Origin: Ilyonectria destructans
Taxonomy: Eukaryota; Ascomycota; Sordariomycetes; Hypocreales; Nectriaceae
Direction: 5' to 3'
Assembly: GCA_020740775.1 (NCBI GenBank)
Contig: JAHEWK010000013.1
Location: 558,001-622,000, forward strand
DNA: 64,000 nucleotides
Below the pieces are notes generated by a model. It was not told where the DNA came from. It saw only the letters and a program-made list of their open reading frames with translations, and searched no databases. Both the position numbers and the translations under genes were made by a program. Below are positions 34,005-44,725 of this stretch, one piece after another (position 1 is the stretch's first letter; every line of letters starts with the position of its first letter).

Positions 34005-35189
34005 GGTAATCATGCCACGATTGCGCAAGGGGCTTCATTGCATTTAAAATTGGTCAGGTTTACGCGGCGGAGAACCGTGGTGTTTTACATTTTATTCGCA
34101 AAGACTGTATGCCTATGTTGCGATTACCTCCCCGAAAGGGTAGATTAGAGCAAATGGCTAACGAAAGAACACCGTAAACTATTCGTACCAACAATTCCGC
34201 TGCGAGTTCCACAATGAATCTCAGTCACAACGGAGCGAAAGAGCATCCTCTGCAAAGTTCCCTTCGCGGACACCCAACCCTTCGCGAACCCGACCACAAA
34301 TGTGCTTAGATGCAGTACATAGAGTCCATCAACACTCTATGCACCTACTTACTACCACTAGCGCTCGACCCCTGTCTAGCCGTGGTGACGCTATTCGCAT
34401 CACTCACGTCAAAGAACTCGGGGGGTTACACTCCAGTACTAGTGCAGACAATGTCCACATAGAATGCCGATATTGTCAGCATAGGAAGCCGACGGCAGAT
34501 ACTGACGGCCTCGGTCGCAGTCCGTACAGGGTAGCAGAGTTCATGGGTAAACTTCTCAAGCTCTTTAACCGCCTCATCCTTGTCCTTGGCGCAGATCTCG
34601 TCAACTGGTTCGGACGCGCCGGCCCAAGCTAACAGCGCTAATCTAACCTAACTTTGCATTAACCTTAATACCCCACCTTGATACCCCGGATGTCATGGGT
34701 GTCTCCTCGGCGTTCCTATCGGTGCTGGTTGGTGGGCGTCCTGTGAGACTGAGAAGCTAACTGCCGGGTTGCGTTGCCGGCCGAGCTCAATAGAATGAAC
34801 TTCTTCCTCGACCAATAGCAACTGAATCCAGCCACGCCTTATCCTCTTGGCATACCCCGCAAACCCCACGGGGTCTCCCAGATCCGAGGCGGAATCTGCC
34901 GAATGTTGTGTTACTGTAGACTAGACGCCCCTGACTGAGTCTTGGAGCTCAGCGTAAGTTTACGGGCCGGGAGCCTCTTTTGGTGCCCTAGAGAGTGATG
35001 GGAACCCTGCGCCACGCTGACCTCGGTCCCATGATCCCCTTCGCCTAGCCATTACTTTTTGTTCAACTATTTATTTATATTCGCCGGCGTCGCCCATGCA
35101 TTTCTTTGACACACCTGGCCCTCATCTTATCACATTGTCTGTCGTCACTCAATTGAACTTTGTACACCTTCAATACTACCTCCTTGGCC
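34005..35189. other. Intergenic, with a possible minus-strand exon at about 34,426-34,640
   Basis: Read on the minus strand, about 34,640-34,426 gives an open frame with protein-like composition: a hydrophobic LALLAWAGA start, then an acidic DEICAKDKDEAVKELEKF helix, and three cysteines in 70 codons. It looks like a small secreted protein but lacks an ATG at the expected place. It could be an exon or a relic. The rest, including GC-rich sequence at 34,680-35,000, shows nothing. Confidence 0.35.
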
Positions 35190-36840
35190 ATGGCTTCAGA
35201 TTCCAAGGCCTCGGCCGATGAATCCAACCAGAATGACGTCAGTGTGATGCACGACGAGAACAAAGCGGTTGGAGGCACACACCAAGTCGCCGAAAGGGGC
35301 ACGCTCGCGACTAATCAGTTTGTGATGATGCAACTATCTTGACGGCTCCAGGCTTACACATTGGCACAGGTATGGCGAGTCACTCATCATTTTTGACAAG
35401 GCGGCCGAAACGAGGCTCCGACGAAAGATCGATCTTCACGTCATACCGACAGTGTCGCTCCTCTACCTTTTCTGTTTTATTGACCGAGCAAATATCGGTA
35501 TGGACACCGCTTGACACGATTTGCTGGCCACGAACTTACTCCAAATAGGCAATGCGCGAATTGCAGGAATGGAGAAGGACCTCAACCTCACCGGATACGA
35601 CTACAACCAGATCCTCTCCGTCTTCTACATTTCATACATTTTGTTTGAAATCCCTTCCACCGTGCTCTGCAAGTATATAGGTCCGGGATGGTTTATTCCC
35701 ACCACGTCCCTCCTCTTCGGCATCTGCTCTGTCGGCACGGCTTTTGTGAAAAGCACGTCCGCTGCTTGTGGTGTGCGATTTTTACTCGGCGTTTTCGAGG
35801 CTGGCATGTTACCCGGCATCGCATACTACCTTTCCAGATGGTACCGTCGAAGCGAATTGGCATTCCGACTCTCCCTATATATCGTCATGGCTCCGCTTGC
35901 CGGTGCTTTTGGAGGACTTCTCGCGTCCGGCATCCTGAAGCTTTCCCACTTCGGCAGTCTTCATACTTGGCGTATGATCTTCGGCATCGAGGGTGTCATC
36001 ACGATTGGCCTATCGCTCATTTCCTTCTTCACCTTGACCGACAACCCGGGAACTGCACGATGGCTATCTCAAGAAGAGAAGGATCTCGCCATTGCCCGCG
36101 TTAAGTCGGAGCGTATTGCCGCAACTGAAGTTTTGGACAAAATCGATATGCCAAAACTTCTCAAGGGTATCTTCAATCCGGTAACACTCGGAACTTCATT
36201 CATTTTCCTTCTGGACAATATTACTGTGCAAGGCCTTGCCTTCTTCGCCCCTACTATTGTCAGAACGATATACCCAAACAACACGACAGTTTCTCAGCAG
36301 CTCTATACCGTACCTCCATATGTGGTAGGAGCATTTATTACCCTTCTAGTACCGTACCTCAGCTCGATCACAGATCGTCGCACTATCTACTTCATCGCCT
36401 CGGCTCCCTTCATGATGGTTGGATATATCATGTTTTTAGCGAGCACCGACGGCCACGTCAGGTACGGCGCTACTTTTCTCATTGCGATGGGTGCATTCTC
36501 TTTCGGCGCCTTGTGCAACGCACATGTTTCCGCCAACGTCGTTTCGGATACTGCACGATCCGCCGCCATTGGCACCAACGTTATGTTTGGCAATATTGGC
36601 GGCCTGATTGCCACATGGTCTTTTCTGCCAACAGATGGACCAAACTACCATATTGGTAACGGCCTCAACCTTGCCACATCTTCTGTTATCTTCTTAAGCT
36701 CTATTTGCCTCCTAGCCTGGATGAAGTTTGACAACAGGCGACGTGAGAATAAGAATATTGAGGAAGAACTAGGTGGGTTCACGCAAGGTGAGATTCAGAA
36801 CCTTGATTGGCAGCATCCTGCTTTCCGGTGGAGGCCATAA
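35190..36840 (+). CDS. MFS transporter, anion:cation symporter (DAL5/TNA1-like) family
   Basis: Three exons, 35190-35317, 35370-35497 and 35549-36840, encode about 515 aa. A 42-residue hydrophilic head precedes LRRKIDLHVIPTVSLLYLFCFIDRANIGNARIAG, the family signature for helix 1. Further landmarks are SYILFEIPSTVLCKYIGP, RFLLGVFEAGMLPGIAYYLSRWY, FTLTDNPGTARWLSQEEKDLA in the central loop, and a C-terminal FRWRP. Relatives import nicotinate, allantoate, pantothenate or other carboxylates at the plasma membrane. It is the last gene of the long plus-strand series that includes the isocyanide synthase and hydrolase, so it may export or import a cluster metabolite, but a simple nutrient carrier is as likely. 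Confidence 0.92.
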
Positions 36841-37439
36841 TTGGTCAAGTTGAATCTGAGAGAGGCCCCGTCTGGTGGGCCACTTCACAAAGTTTGGCAC
36901 GACTTCTTGTCTCTGCAAGCCTGAGTAAGGTTATTTTAGGGACGTTGAAGTCAATTTTCAATTAGAATATGTCACATATCGGGACGCGGGATTTCACCGG
37001 CTATTGCGGCAGTTACGCTTTTTCTTCATCTATAAATAAGACTATCCCAAAAGGCCCTTGATAGATAGAAGAATATCAAGATCGTTTCTCACATGATTAT
37101 TTCCATCTACTGCATGTAACAACATCTAAAATATATTTACGACTATATCTATGACTTGAACCTGGAAAATGAGTTTTGCCTCTGAAATCACCGGCCGTGG
37201 CTATTCTTGAACTGTGGGGTCTAGGTCCTTTCCTACATCCCGACAGTCTCGACACTGGGAGTATAAAATAAGGGGTTTGATATATGGGCATAAAACTTCC
37301 AATATACGGGCATGACTCTTACAGGCATGCCTTTTATATTATCTGATTGGATAGGACCCTCTTTTGCTAGTATATCTTGGTTCCGTCGACCGCTCTAGTT
37401 TGTACCCAGAGTGTAACTGTCCATAACCATCCTGCAGTG
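36841..37439. other. Intergenic, AT-rich
   Basis: This is the 3' flank of the transporter followed by AT-rich sequence around 37,020-37,160. No exon is recognised. Confidence 0.5.
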
Positions 37440-37725
37440 GCTGAAGCGATGCGATCCAGCTCTTCGTTAGATTGCTATGTATTGCCCAGTTTCGATCTCG
37501 TCGACCTGCGCCGTGACTAAGCTTTCGGTAGAATTGCCGCTGCCATGGTACTTGGTGATAATCGTAATAGTCCCTTCTTTGCGACCCTTTGATAGAAGCC
37601 ATCAGGCGACCTCGGCATCCATTAGACTAAGGCGAGGATAATTAAGGGGATAAGTGTCTGAAGAAGAGAGAGGATTCGCCAGTTCCAAGTTTCAGTCGGT
37701 GACACGTGGCTCGTGCCAAAACAGG
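37440..37725 (-). pseudogene. Fragment of a lactose-permease-like MFS transporter (middle part)
   Basis: Minus-strand translation, allowing a frameshift near 37,610 and a TAA before it, gives ETWNWRILSLLQTLIPLIIL, then WLLSKGRKEGTITIITKYHG and NSTESLVTAQVDEIET. This is the helix-6 end and the start of the central loop of a lactose-permease-type sugar transporter, where functional relatives have SPRWLLSKGR. The similarity stops abruptly after DEIET. It therefore covers only about 90 residues of a roughly 500-residue protein. It touches the decayed GH28 gene on its upstream side. A second relic at 52.9 kb begins at the same LVTAQVDEIET segment and covers the following part in the opposite orientation. 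Confidence 0.75.
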
Positions 37726-37814
37726 GCCAGGCGACTGTAATGGAATACAAATACCGAAGGGGTGGAAGAATGAGACAAGGGTGCCACGGAAACGAGGGCG
37801 GGCAAGCTCTGGAA

Positions 37815-38600
37815 GTAGATGTTGTCCGAATAGACTATATCGACTCCATTCGTATTGTGAGCTGGCTGACTGCTGTGCGAGGTGCTGTTTATGTAAATGT
37901 TATTCAGGAGGACATCTTTAGACCACATGATGACCATCGTTCACATTTGGCTTTGAACCATGCGGAGTCCTTCTAATACAATGTTGTCTGATTCCGAGAT
38001 CGCCATCCCATGAGGACGACCGGGGTAATTTGACTGGCCAAGTACTAGGTCATACCTGATAAAGAAGGAATGAAGTTGTTAGCTAACATTTTACACGAGG
38101 CATTTGTAACATCATGGGTAAAAGGTTGCTTCACCAAACCTAGCCATTGCCGTCAAGTGTACCATAACCAAAGCCGCTCACAGTAACGTTAGTGCTGCCC
38201 AGGAACCATACTGCGCCGCCATTTTGGAACCCAGTTTCCTTTTTATTCTCCAGCCAGTACTCAGTGTTGCTACTCCACTAATCCATCCAGAATGGTCAGA
38301 GAGTACCCACTTTCACAGCAACAAGAGTGGCCGTACCACAAGCGTGCCATGAAGGTCAATCTGGATTTCCACCAGGCCGGTAGTTCTCATGTATTGATCA
38401 ATGTGATGTGTTTTGTTCTGGAAAACAATGTGTCCGTGTTTCTTGCAGGTTTTGAAGGCTTCTATTATCGCTGGCGTATCATCGGTGCCGTCCTCGTGAG
38501 CAGGAATTATGCACCATCTGCGCTTTTCTAGGTTTAGATGGGAAGAGACAAGACTGGAAAGGAAAAGGGAGAGATGTAGAACCCGAAGAGTGATCTGGCG
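37815..38600 (-). pseudogene. Broken glycoside hydrolase family 28 (exo-polygalacturonase-like) gene
   Basis: Minus-strand pieces line up with fungal GH28 exo-polygalacturonases. The first reads CIIPAHEDGTDDTPAIIEAF, then DQYMRTTGL and IDLHGTLV; an intron (38336-38278) follows, then EYWLENKKETGFQNGGAVWF, GYGTLDGNG, YPGRPHGMAIS and NTNGVDIVYSDNI. Damage is clear: TAG at 38140-38142 replaces the Gln usual after DGNG, TGA at 37941-37943 replaces the Trp usual after SQM, the start region is out of frame, and the catalytic Asp-Asp and everything beyond is missing. The similarity ends near 37,815, beside the transporter fragment. This was a secreted pectin-degrading enzyme and is now non-functional. 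Confidence 0.82.
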
Positions 38601-38855
38601 CTTGCAATCACCATCCTGAAGTCTGCTGAAAATAATAATATTCACTGTTCAGTACACAGCGGCAACGCTTAATGGTTTGATCTTTAATATTCCTGCCAGG
38701 TATCATCAGCCTCTTATACCAACGGAAAACAACCTCGGGCCATGTGTTTTGGGCGCGGAAGAATGGTCTTCGTAAGACTATCGGTGATTCGGGGCAATCT
38801 TGGACGAAGTTTGAGTTTTGGCAAGGACTAAAGGATGTGGGTTTGTCACAGTGGG

Positions 38856-40079
38856 TCAGGGAATAGTAAAACTGTATTTCCCATGATTGTTGCCGGCTTT
38901 GTCAACCTGAACTTGTAACCGACACAATACCCGGGACGGATCGAATGGGGAAAGGCCTGTGGCCATGAATCTACTTCGGATGTTCGATGGCGAGAGTGCT
39001 TGTCGGCGAGCCTCCAAGTATAGAAGAAGGAAGTCCTGTTTATCGATATGGTTGATTCCGGCGAGCATTTTTTCTTGCACCTTCCGGCCGTAGATTGTCT
39101 TTAACGGCGAGAAGCACCCGACATCAAGTGGCTGTAAGAGAGGTGAAGAATGTGGCGGCATTTGGAGTGCCACGATAGAATTCGCCGTACAGTACTTGTC
39201 GAATTCCGGCGTAACATGGCTGCCATGCCCGTCGAGAATAAGAAGTCGATGTGTTCCAACCGTACGGCGCCGTGTATTTGGATCAAAAACTTCCTTTAAC
39301 CAATTCAAAGCAAGGTCACCGGAAGTCCAGCCGTTCTCACTAACAGCGATATGCCAGTCATCGGGCACTCCTGATTCATACCAGCTTTCGTGGTGTACCT
39401 TGCCCTGGAAGATGACCTTCGCTGGTAAAGCCCAACCTTGACAATTGATAGACCCAATCACAGTCACCCATTCGCGATTTCCAGGCTGCGTAACCATAGG
39501 CCGACCTCGCCGATCGGACCTAGTAAGGACTCTTGCCGTAGCAATCACTCCCATTTGAAAACCCGTCTCGTCGAAGTTGTAGACATCCTCGTCAAGAATC
39601 CCCCATTTCTGCTTGGTCCTTGTGACTCGATCGTACCATTCTTGGATCTTTTGCGGGTCTTCGCATTTGGCACGTTGGTAATCGTATCGGCGAGAGTATT
39701 TCGCCTTGATTTCGTCGTGGCGGCTAACGAACTTCCGCACCCAGTTTTCGCTGACAGGACTTTTGCCTCGCTCAGAAAGTAATAAATTGGCCATCCGGCG
39801 AGTACAGGCCACTGTTGGCGGCATCCCTCGCTCGTCCATCGACAAGATCCATTGTATGAGTGCAGTCTCTTCCGTCGCCGTCAACTTCCGGTTGTTCATC
39901 TGCGCTTCGCGTCTGGACGGAACGCCGTTGAGTCGATTGGCTACTATTGAGTGATGGACGTCGTACGTTCGCGCGGCTTCACGGGCACTAATTCGGTCTG
40001 CTTGACAGGCTTCGACTGCGAGACGGACCCGCTCTTCGTACGGAATTGATTGGCCTTGTTTTGCTGGGGGTGGATTACG
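38856..40079 (-). mobile_element. Pogo/Fot1-like DDE transposase, N-terminal start missing
   Basis: The minus-strand frame is open from 40079 to the stop at 38856, about 407 codons. The N-terminal part is a psq/CENP-B-like helix-turn-helix: EERVRLAVEACQADRISARE, then RTYDVHHSIVANRLNG. A second DNA-binding module of the CENP-B type precedes the catalytic domain. The three catalytic Asp residues fall in YNFDETGFQ, LILDGHGSHV and LLQPLDVGCF, all intact. There is no ATG before about residue 61 because TAA stands at 40080-40082, so either the first exon is elsewhere or the start is lost. No terminal inverted repeats could be paired by eye. The element sits between the GH28 relic and the BTB gene. 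Confidence 0.85.
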
Positions 40080-40301
40080 TTATGGGGTGTGTCCCCCCGG
40101 GCGGAATAAAATCCAATCCAATTGCTGTCTTTCAACTAATCTTCCAACCCGACACAAGATAACAGACCGCGGCTCTGCATGTGGTCGTCTGCGTCTACCT
40201 TGCTCCTATGTTAAGCAGCGAAAGATATTGCTAGTTCTGCCCATCTTTACAACCCAATCGAACGTTTTGAGTCTAGAACTCCATTAGAGGCACCATCAAC
40301 G

Positions 40302-41702
40302 ATGATGACGTCAAAACCGCTGGAGTTGGATCCAAGCGGTGACATCGAGCTCATTTTGTTGCACCCCAACCGGCAATTATTGCAATGGCCCGCCGATGAA
40401 GTGCTCCGTCAAGATTTGGCTGGTATCGAAGCCCTGAAGCCCATGACGAGTAAGGAGAGAAGGAGGCAACGGAGAAGAGCTCGGAACGCCATCGATTATG
40501 TTGACGAACTCGCACCTCCGCCTGCCCCGGACTTCGAACCCGAGCCCGCTGTCGAAGCCAAACCCGAACCCGCTGTCGAATCTGAGCCTCGCGCAGAGCA
40601 TGAGCCTGTTGCGGAGTATGAGCTTGTTACAAGGCCACCCACCTGCTCAGAAGACAGCCAGGTGTTTCCTGCGCTTTCTGAAAATGAAGAAGTTGATGGC
40701 ATGCGAATGCTGGTTTCCTCACGACATTTGTGTCTCGCTTCGTCGACATTTCGAACGATGTTACAAGGCCCTTGGCGTGAAGGATCTGGCAACGATAAGG
40801 CGATTCGCAAGATACGGACGACCGAGTGGGACGCCGAGGCGTTTCTTATTGTCCTAGATATCATGCACGGCCGGTACATTTCCGTTCCCAGATCAGTCAG
40901 CCTAGAAATGTTGGCAAGGATTGCGGCTATTGTGGATTACCTCGAATGCCACGAGGTCACTGAAATTTTCGTTGACCTGTGGATTCAGGCCTTGGAGGAC
41001 GGCCTTCCTTCTTCGTACGGCAAAGAATGTGTGCTCTGGATGTCTATCTCGTGGGTGTTTCTCCGGGTGGATATCCTTCGAAGGATGGCTGAGATGGCTG
41101 TCTTGGGCTGCCAAAGACAAATTGAGACGATGAGCCTGCCGCTACCCGATATCTTGTTGCGTGAGTCTGGTATTCTTCTTCCTTTCTCTTTTCTTTATCT
41201 CACCGCTTAAAGATAGCCAAGCTCTAAGCTAATAGGTCTCATAGGTACAATTGAGAGCAAAAGGAAAGAAGCGGTCAAGAAGATTATACAGATGCTCGAT
41301 GACTTGCGCGAATCTTTATGCAAGGAACCCAGCTGCGCCTCTGGATGCTCATCCATGCTACTCGGGTCTTTGATGAGGCAAATGCATGGAGCTGGGATCC
41401 CCAAGCTACGAGCGAACAAGACTTTCCACGGCTCCAGTGTCGATTGGCTCAACAAGGTGGTCTCAGGGTTTACCAGCCCTAGATTATGTATTGGTTTCCA
41501 CTCCTTTCCTGCAAATTCGTGCAGGCTCGAGGACAGGATTCAACCTTGTTTGGAAGAGACCCTCAAACTTGTGAAAGACCTTAGGCTGGAGAATATTTGG
41601 GACCAACGGATGCAGGAACGGGAGTCTAAGGGGACTGAATCGCTCATGTTGAGAACCATGTGGAGGACTACACTAACTAAACGATCAACGGCAAGTAGCT
41701 AA
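40302..41702 (+). CDS. BTB/POZ-like domain protein
   Basis: Two exons, 40302-41160 and 41245-41702, encode about 438 aa. A basic stretch (KERRRQRRRARN, around residue 52) is followed by a Pro/Glu-rich linker with repeated EPAVE and EPxxE units (around residues 72-105). The core resembles the BTB fold used by many fungal proteins: LVSSRHLCLASSTFRTML, WDAEAFLIVLDIMHGRY and LARIAAIVDYLECHE. This variant lacks the usual first strand directly before the SSRHL motif, because the linker is inserted there. Such proteins are numerous in Sordariomycetes; functions are mostly unknown, with protein-protein contact or ubiquitin ligase recruitment as general roles. The second exon is alpha-helical and less conserved. 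The ATG at 40305 is an alternative start. Confidence 0.8.
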
Positions 41703-41797
41703 CGGGGCAAGCGTACTAGACGTTCAAGTCCCTCAGCATCTCCGAAGCTTAAGAATGGGCACGCGCCCAAAGAGGATATGTTCCGCGCTCATAAGAA

Positions 41798-42480
41798 CTA
41801 AACACGGCGAATCTCTATTTCCAGCTCTGTCTCTTTGTTGACGTGCGCAGCAATTGCATACAATCGTGGCACGTCGGTCTGGAGACCAGTATGGCGCGTT
41901 TGAGCGACTGAGGAGGACGTGTCTTCCATAACTCCATAAGCCTGACCTTGTAATCCCGTCCCTCCTTCTGTCGCTCTCGATGTCTTGTATTCCTTATGTC
42001 CAGTTGCCCGACCAGTTCTGCGAGGTCATCATCAGACTCTTCGGGGACGTCTAACTCATACGGTAAGAATAGGTGTTTGTGTATAAAGTACGCGATCAGC
42101 TGCTTCTCCACATGATAGGCGTTGTACTGCCCCGGTACACCCTGGTCGCGCTCGATTTGGGGCATTAATGTGAAGCCAATTGTTTGGCAAAGGCGAAGGA
42201 CTTCGTTCGTCCAGCGAACTCACTGGGTGCCCGTTCATACAGCTGGACCAGTGCCTAAAATTCGTCTCCATTCTTCCTCGCCCACTGATCATAATAGTGA
42301 CACTAGGTTCTCTGGCGTGACTTCTCCGTATCGAGGATCTTCGAACAAGCGCATAGTATCCTGAACTCTCCCCCGGAACCCTCGGTTCACGGGCTTGTGA
42401 TCATTCCGTGTTATTCCAGTGGTAGTTTCAAGTGTGCATAGACTCGAGGGCTGGCCTAGGGACCAGGGTCCTTGTTGCAT
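41798..42480 (-). pseudogene. Decayed cytidine-deaminase-like gene
   Basis: One minus-strand frame carries FRGRVQDTMRLFEDPRYGEVTPENLVSLL, EEEWRRIL, NEVLRLCQTIGFTLMPQIER and YNAYHVEKQLIAYFIHKH, then SRPTCHDCMQ. The HVE and CxDC motifs match the zinc-binding HxE and CxxC of fungal deaminase-fold proteins. The frame is interrupted by three TGA codons (42289-42291, 42235-42237 and 42220-42222). Beyond CHDCMQ a one-base shift leads to AAHVNKETELEIEIRRV, which looks like the true C-terminus ending at 41798. CGA-to-TGA changes would explain the stops. The segments with stops do not look like introns. It is tail-to-tail with the BTB gene, about 95 bp apart. Confidence 0.72.
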
Positions 42481-42795
42481 TTATTACCCTCCCTCCCTCC
42501 TTCTTCCACCTAAACTTTTTCCGCCCCTCTTTTTTCGCAGCGTATACGCCCCTTAGGTCATCTTTCTCTCCACCATATATAGACCCAAAGCAATCCATTG
42601 TCATCTTGGGCTTCAGCTACACTACACAAACCCTATGATGATAATCATCATCATTATCATTGCTAAAGATCTTCTACCTTAGTAATTCCAAGTTCCACCG
42701 TCGCTTCTTTGCAGTAAACCGAAGGTACACCAAGCTTGGGACCGTTCTTTCTCTGTGGCAGAGGATTGTGAACGTTTCTGTGAAGCTGGAATTGG

Positions 42796-43458
42796 TCCCC
42801 TGGGATACGAATCCGGGCTGACAGTTGATGACAAAGTCTCAGTCTCGTACCCCGGGGTACAAAAGCCGAGTCCTGGTTGTATGTTCAAACTCCGACTACT
42901 TTGTACCCCAGGGTAGAACACGGGGCCTCACTTCTACCACTAAAAGATTATGCAGGAACTGGCAGTCTTCTTTGCACCCCGATTTGGAAAATCTCTGGCC
43001 TTTCCGGTTCACAAAGCCTTCATTCTATGATTCGTACGCCAGGGTACAAAGACCCACTTTGTCAGACGGAAAATGGGTTGGCAGATCTAGTTTTATGACG
43101 ATGGAAGAGCTTGCTTTCTCTATCTATTGAAGGGCTAGGATCGGTCTTATAGATAATGATAAGGTCGGCCTTCCGCCGCCGCTGTGGGCCCCCGGGCCCC
43201 TCGGATCCCGAAGTCAGACCTAGATTAGACCAGCTTCCTAGTATCAGCCCAGATATTGAAAGATCGTTACTTTTAACAGCAGACTTCAACGGTCCCTATC
43301 AGGCTGTCTGACACACTTGCTGGCCCGGATTGTAACCCTTCCTGAGTAGTGTTACGATACCCAGCCACTACTATTCTATTTTGGACCCCGGGTTACAAAA
43401 TCTTGAGTTCTTTTACTAGCGCAATCCTAGACTCATATCTCGTACCCCAGGGTACAAA
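42796..43458. repeat. Six dispersed copies of a ~19-bp palindromic motif
   Basis: The consensus TCGTACCCCAGGGTACAAA recurs at about 42847-42865 (GTACCCCGGGGTAC is perfectly palindromic), 42900-42918, 43032-43050, 43381-43400 and 43440-43458, with one in reverse at about 42796-42813. Spacings are about 51, 54, 131, 349 and 60 bp, and flanks differ. There is no coding frame across the field. They could be protein-binding palindromes or arms of a decayed miniature element. Confidence 0.75.
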
Positions 43459-43740
43459 CACCCCCTTCCTAGCTGATGCGCATATATCGCGGAGGTCACA
43501 TAAAGTGAGGTTGTCATGTAGATGTAGAAAGATGGATGACGAGCTAAGACTACAGTTGAGGACGGGAGCATAAGGTCTCCTTTCTCACGTGATGTTACAT
43601 ATAATGTCAGTCTTAAGCACCAGGCCCAAGACTGGTTCTTCACGTATCACTACGATGGAAGGAGGTTTGTTGAAAGATGATCAATCCCGTGGAGCGCTAG
43701 GTGGATTATGCTGTCCCTACTGTGTGTGGCAGGGTTCCTT

Positions 43741-44475
43741 AGCGATCGATCGCCATCGATCGACCTTATGTCGATATTCAGGGGTGATCTCAGGTGCTGA
43801 AATTCAAGGTCTTTACCTAAGCCAAGAGTAGAAATGAGTGGCTGGCAAACGGATTACCTGCGAAATTGCGTTAAGTCTAAATGGTCTGGACTATTAAGAG
43901 CGCTGACAGCAATAGAATCTTCAGAGATTTCCAACAGTAGGGATCATGGTCATAGTCTCTCAGTATACCTTCCTCTTCTATAGAATCAGAGAGAAGCTTT
44001 AGCAGCGCTAGATGGATGATCACACCCGTCAGAAATCGACTGCGGCATATCATCACCAGAATGGCTCAATGTCTCCGTTCGTGGAGCAAGGAGGGCTTCT
44101 ACAAGCCTACTATTCCCTTACATATATTTCAGAACGTACTACAGCAGGCCGGGGATATAATAGAGAGCATCCCTGACAGTGATAGCATAATAGAATAGAA
44201 CCTAATTGGAATATACACAACTTTCAGACGCATTATACTTTCCTGATTTGGGAATAAGTGGAGCAACTGGGGGTTGACGATCGTTGTCGATATCGATCGC
44301 TCCGATGGCGATACAAGGTCCTAATCGATCGCCATCGCCATCGCCATTGCAATGTGGGTCCAGGTCGATGGCTATGGCGATATAGGGTTCCATCGCCATC
44401 GATCGATCGATGCGGAACCCTGGACTGACTGGATCCGACCTCGAAATCCAGTCCAGTCCCATCTAACAAGATCAC
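43741..44475. repeat. CGATCG/CGCCAT-rich simple repeats with an inverted repeat
   Basis: GATCGATCGCCATCGATCGA occurs near 43,745 and again in longer form at 44,265-44,420, with ATCGCCATCGCCATCGCCAT at 44,330-44,350. At 44,422-44,465 GGACTGACTGGAT is followed by an almost complementary arm. No gene is seen between 43,460 and 44,725. Confidence 0.65.
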
Positions 44476-44725
44476 TGCTTCCCATGGGAACGCTTCCGGT
44501 TGAAGAAACCGTAACATTCGGGTGGCCAATGTTGCAGCCAGCAAGGGGTGACCCATAGACTTCTTGGATATGTTACATTCTCTCTTCCCCAAGGCGACGT
44601 ACGGTGTCGCCGTAGATGCCGCCATTGTCAGTGATATTATATGCTAGTTAACAGTTAACGTACGCTTTGTGACAACTTCCCCAGCGTACTAAGCCGTCTC
44701 GCCGGCTACTTATCTAGCTAGCTAC

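Noticed and set aside
38640..40120. Terminal inverted repeats of the DDE transposon
   Set aside because: The best similar sequences (around 38,740 and 40,085) are in direct, not inverted, orientation and match only weakly.
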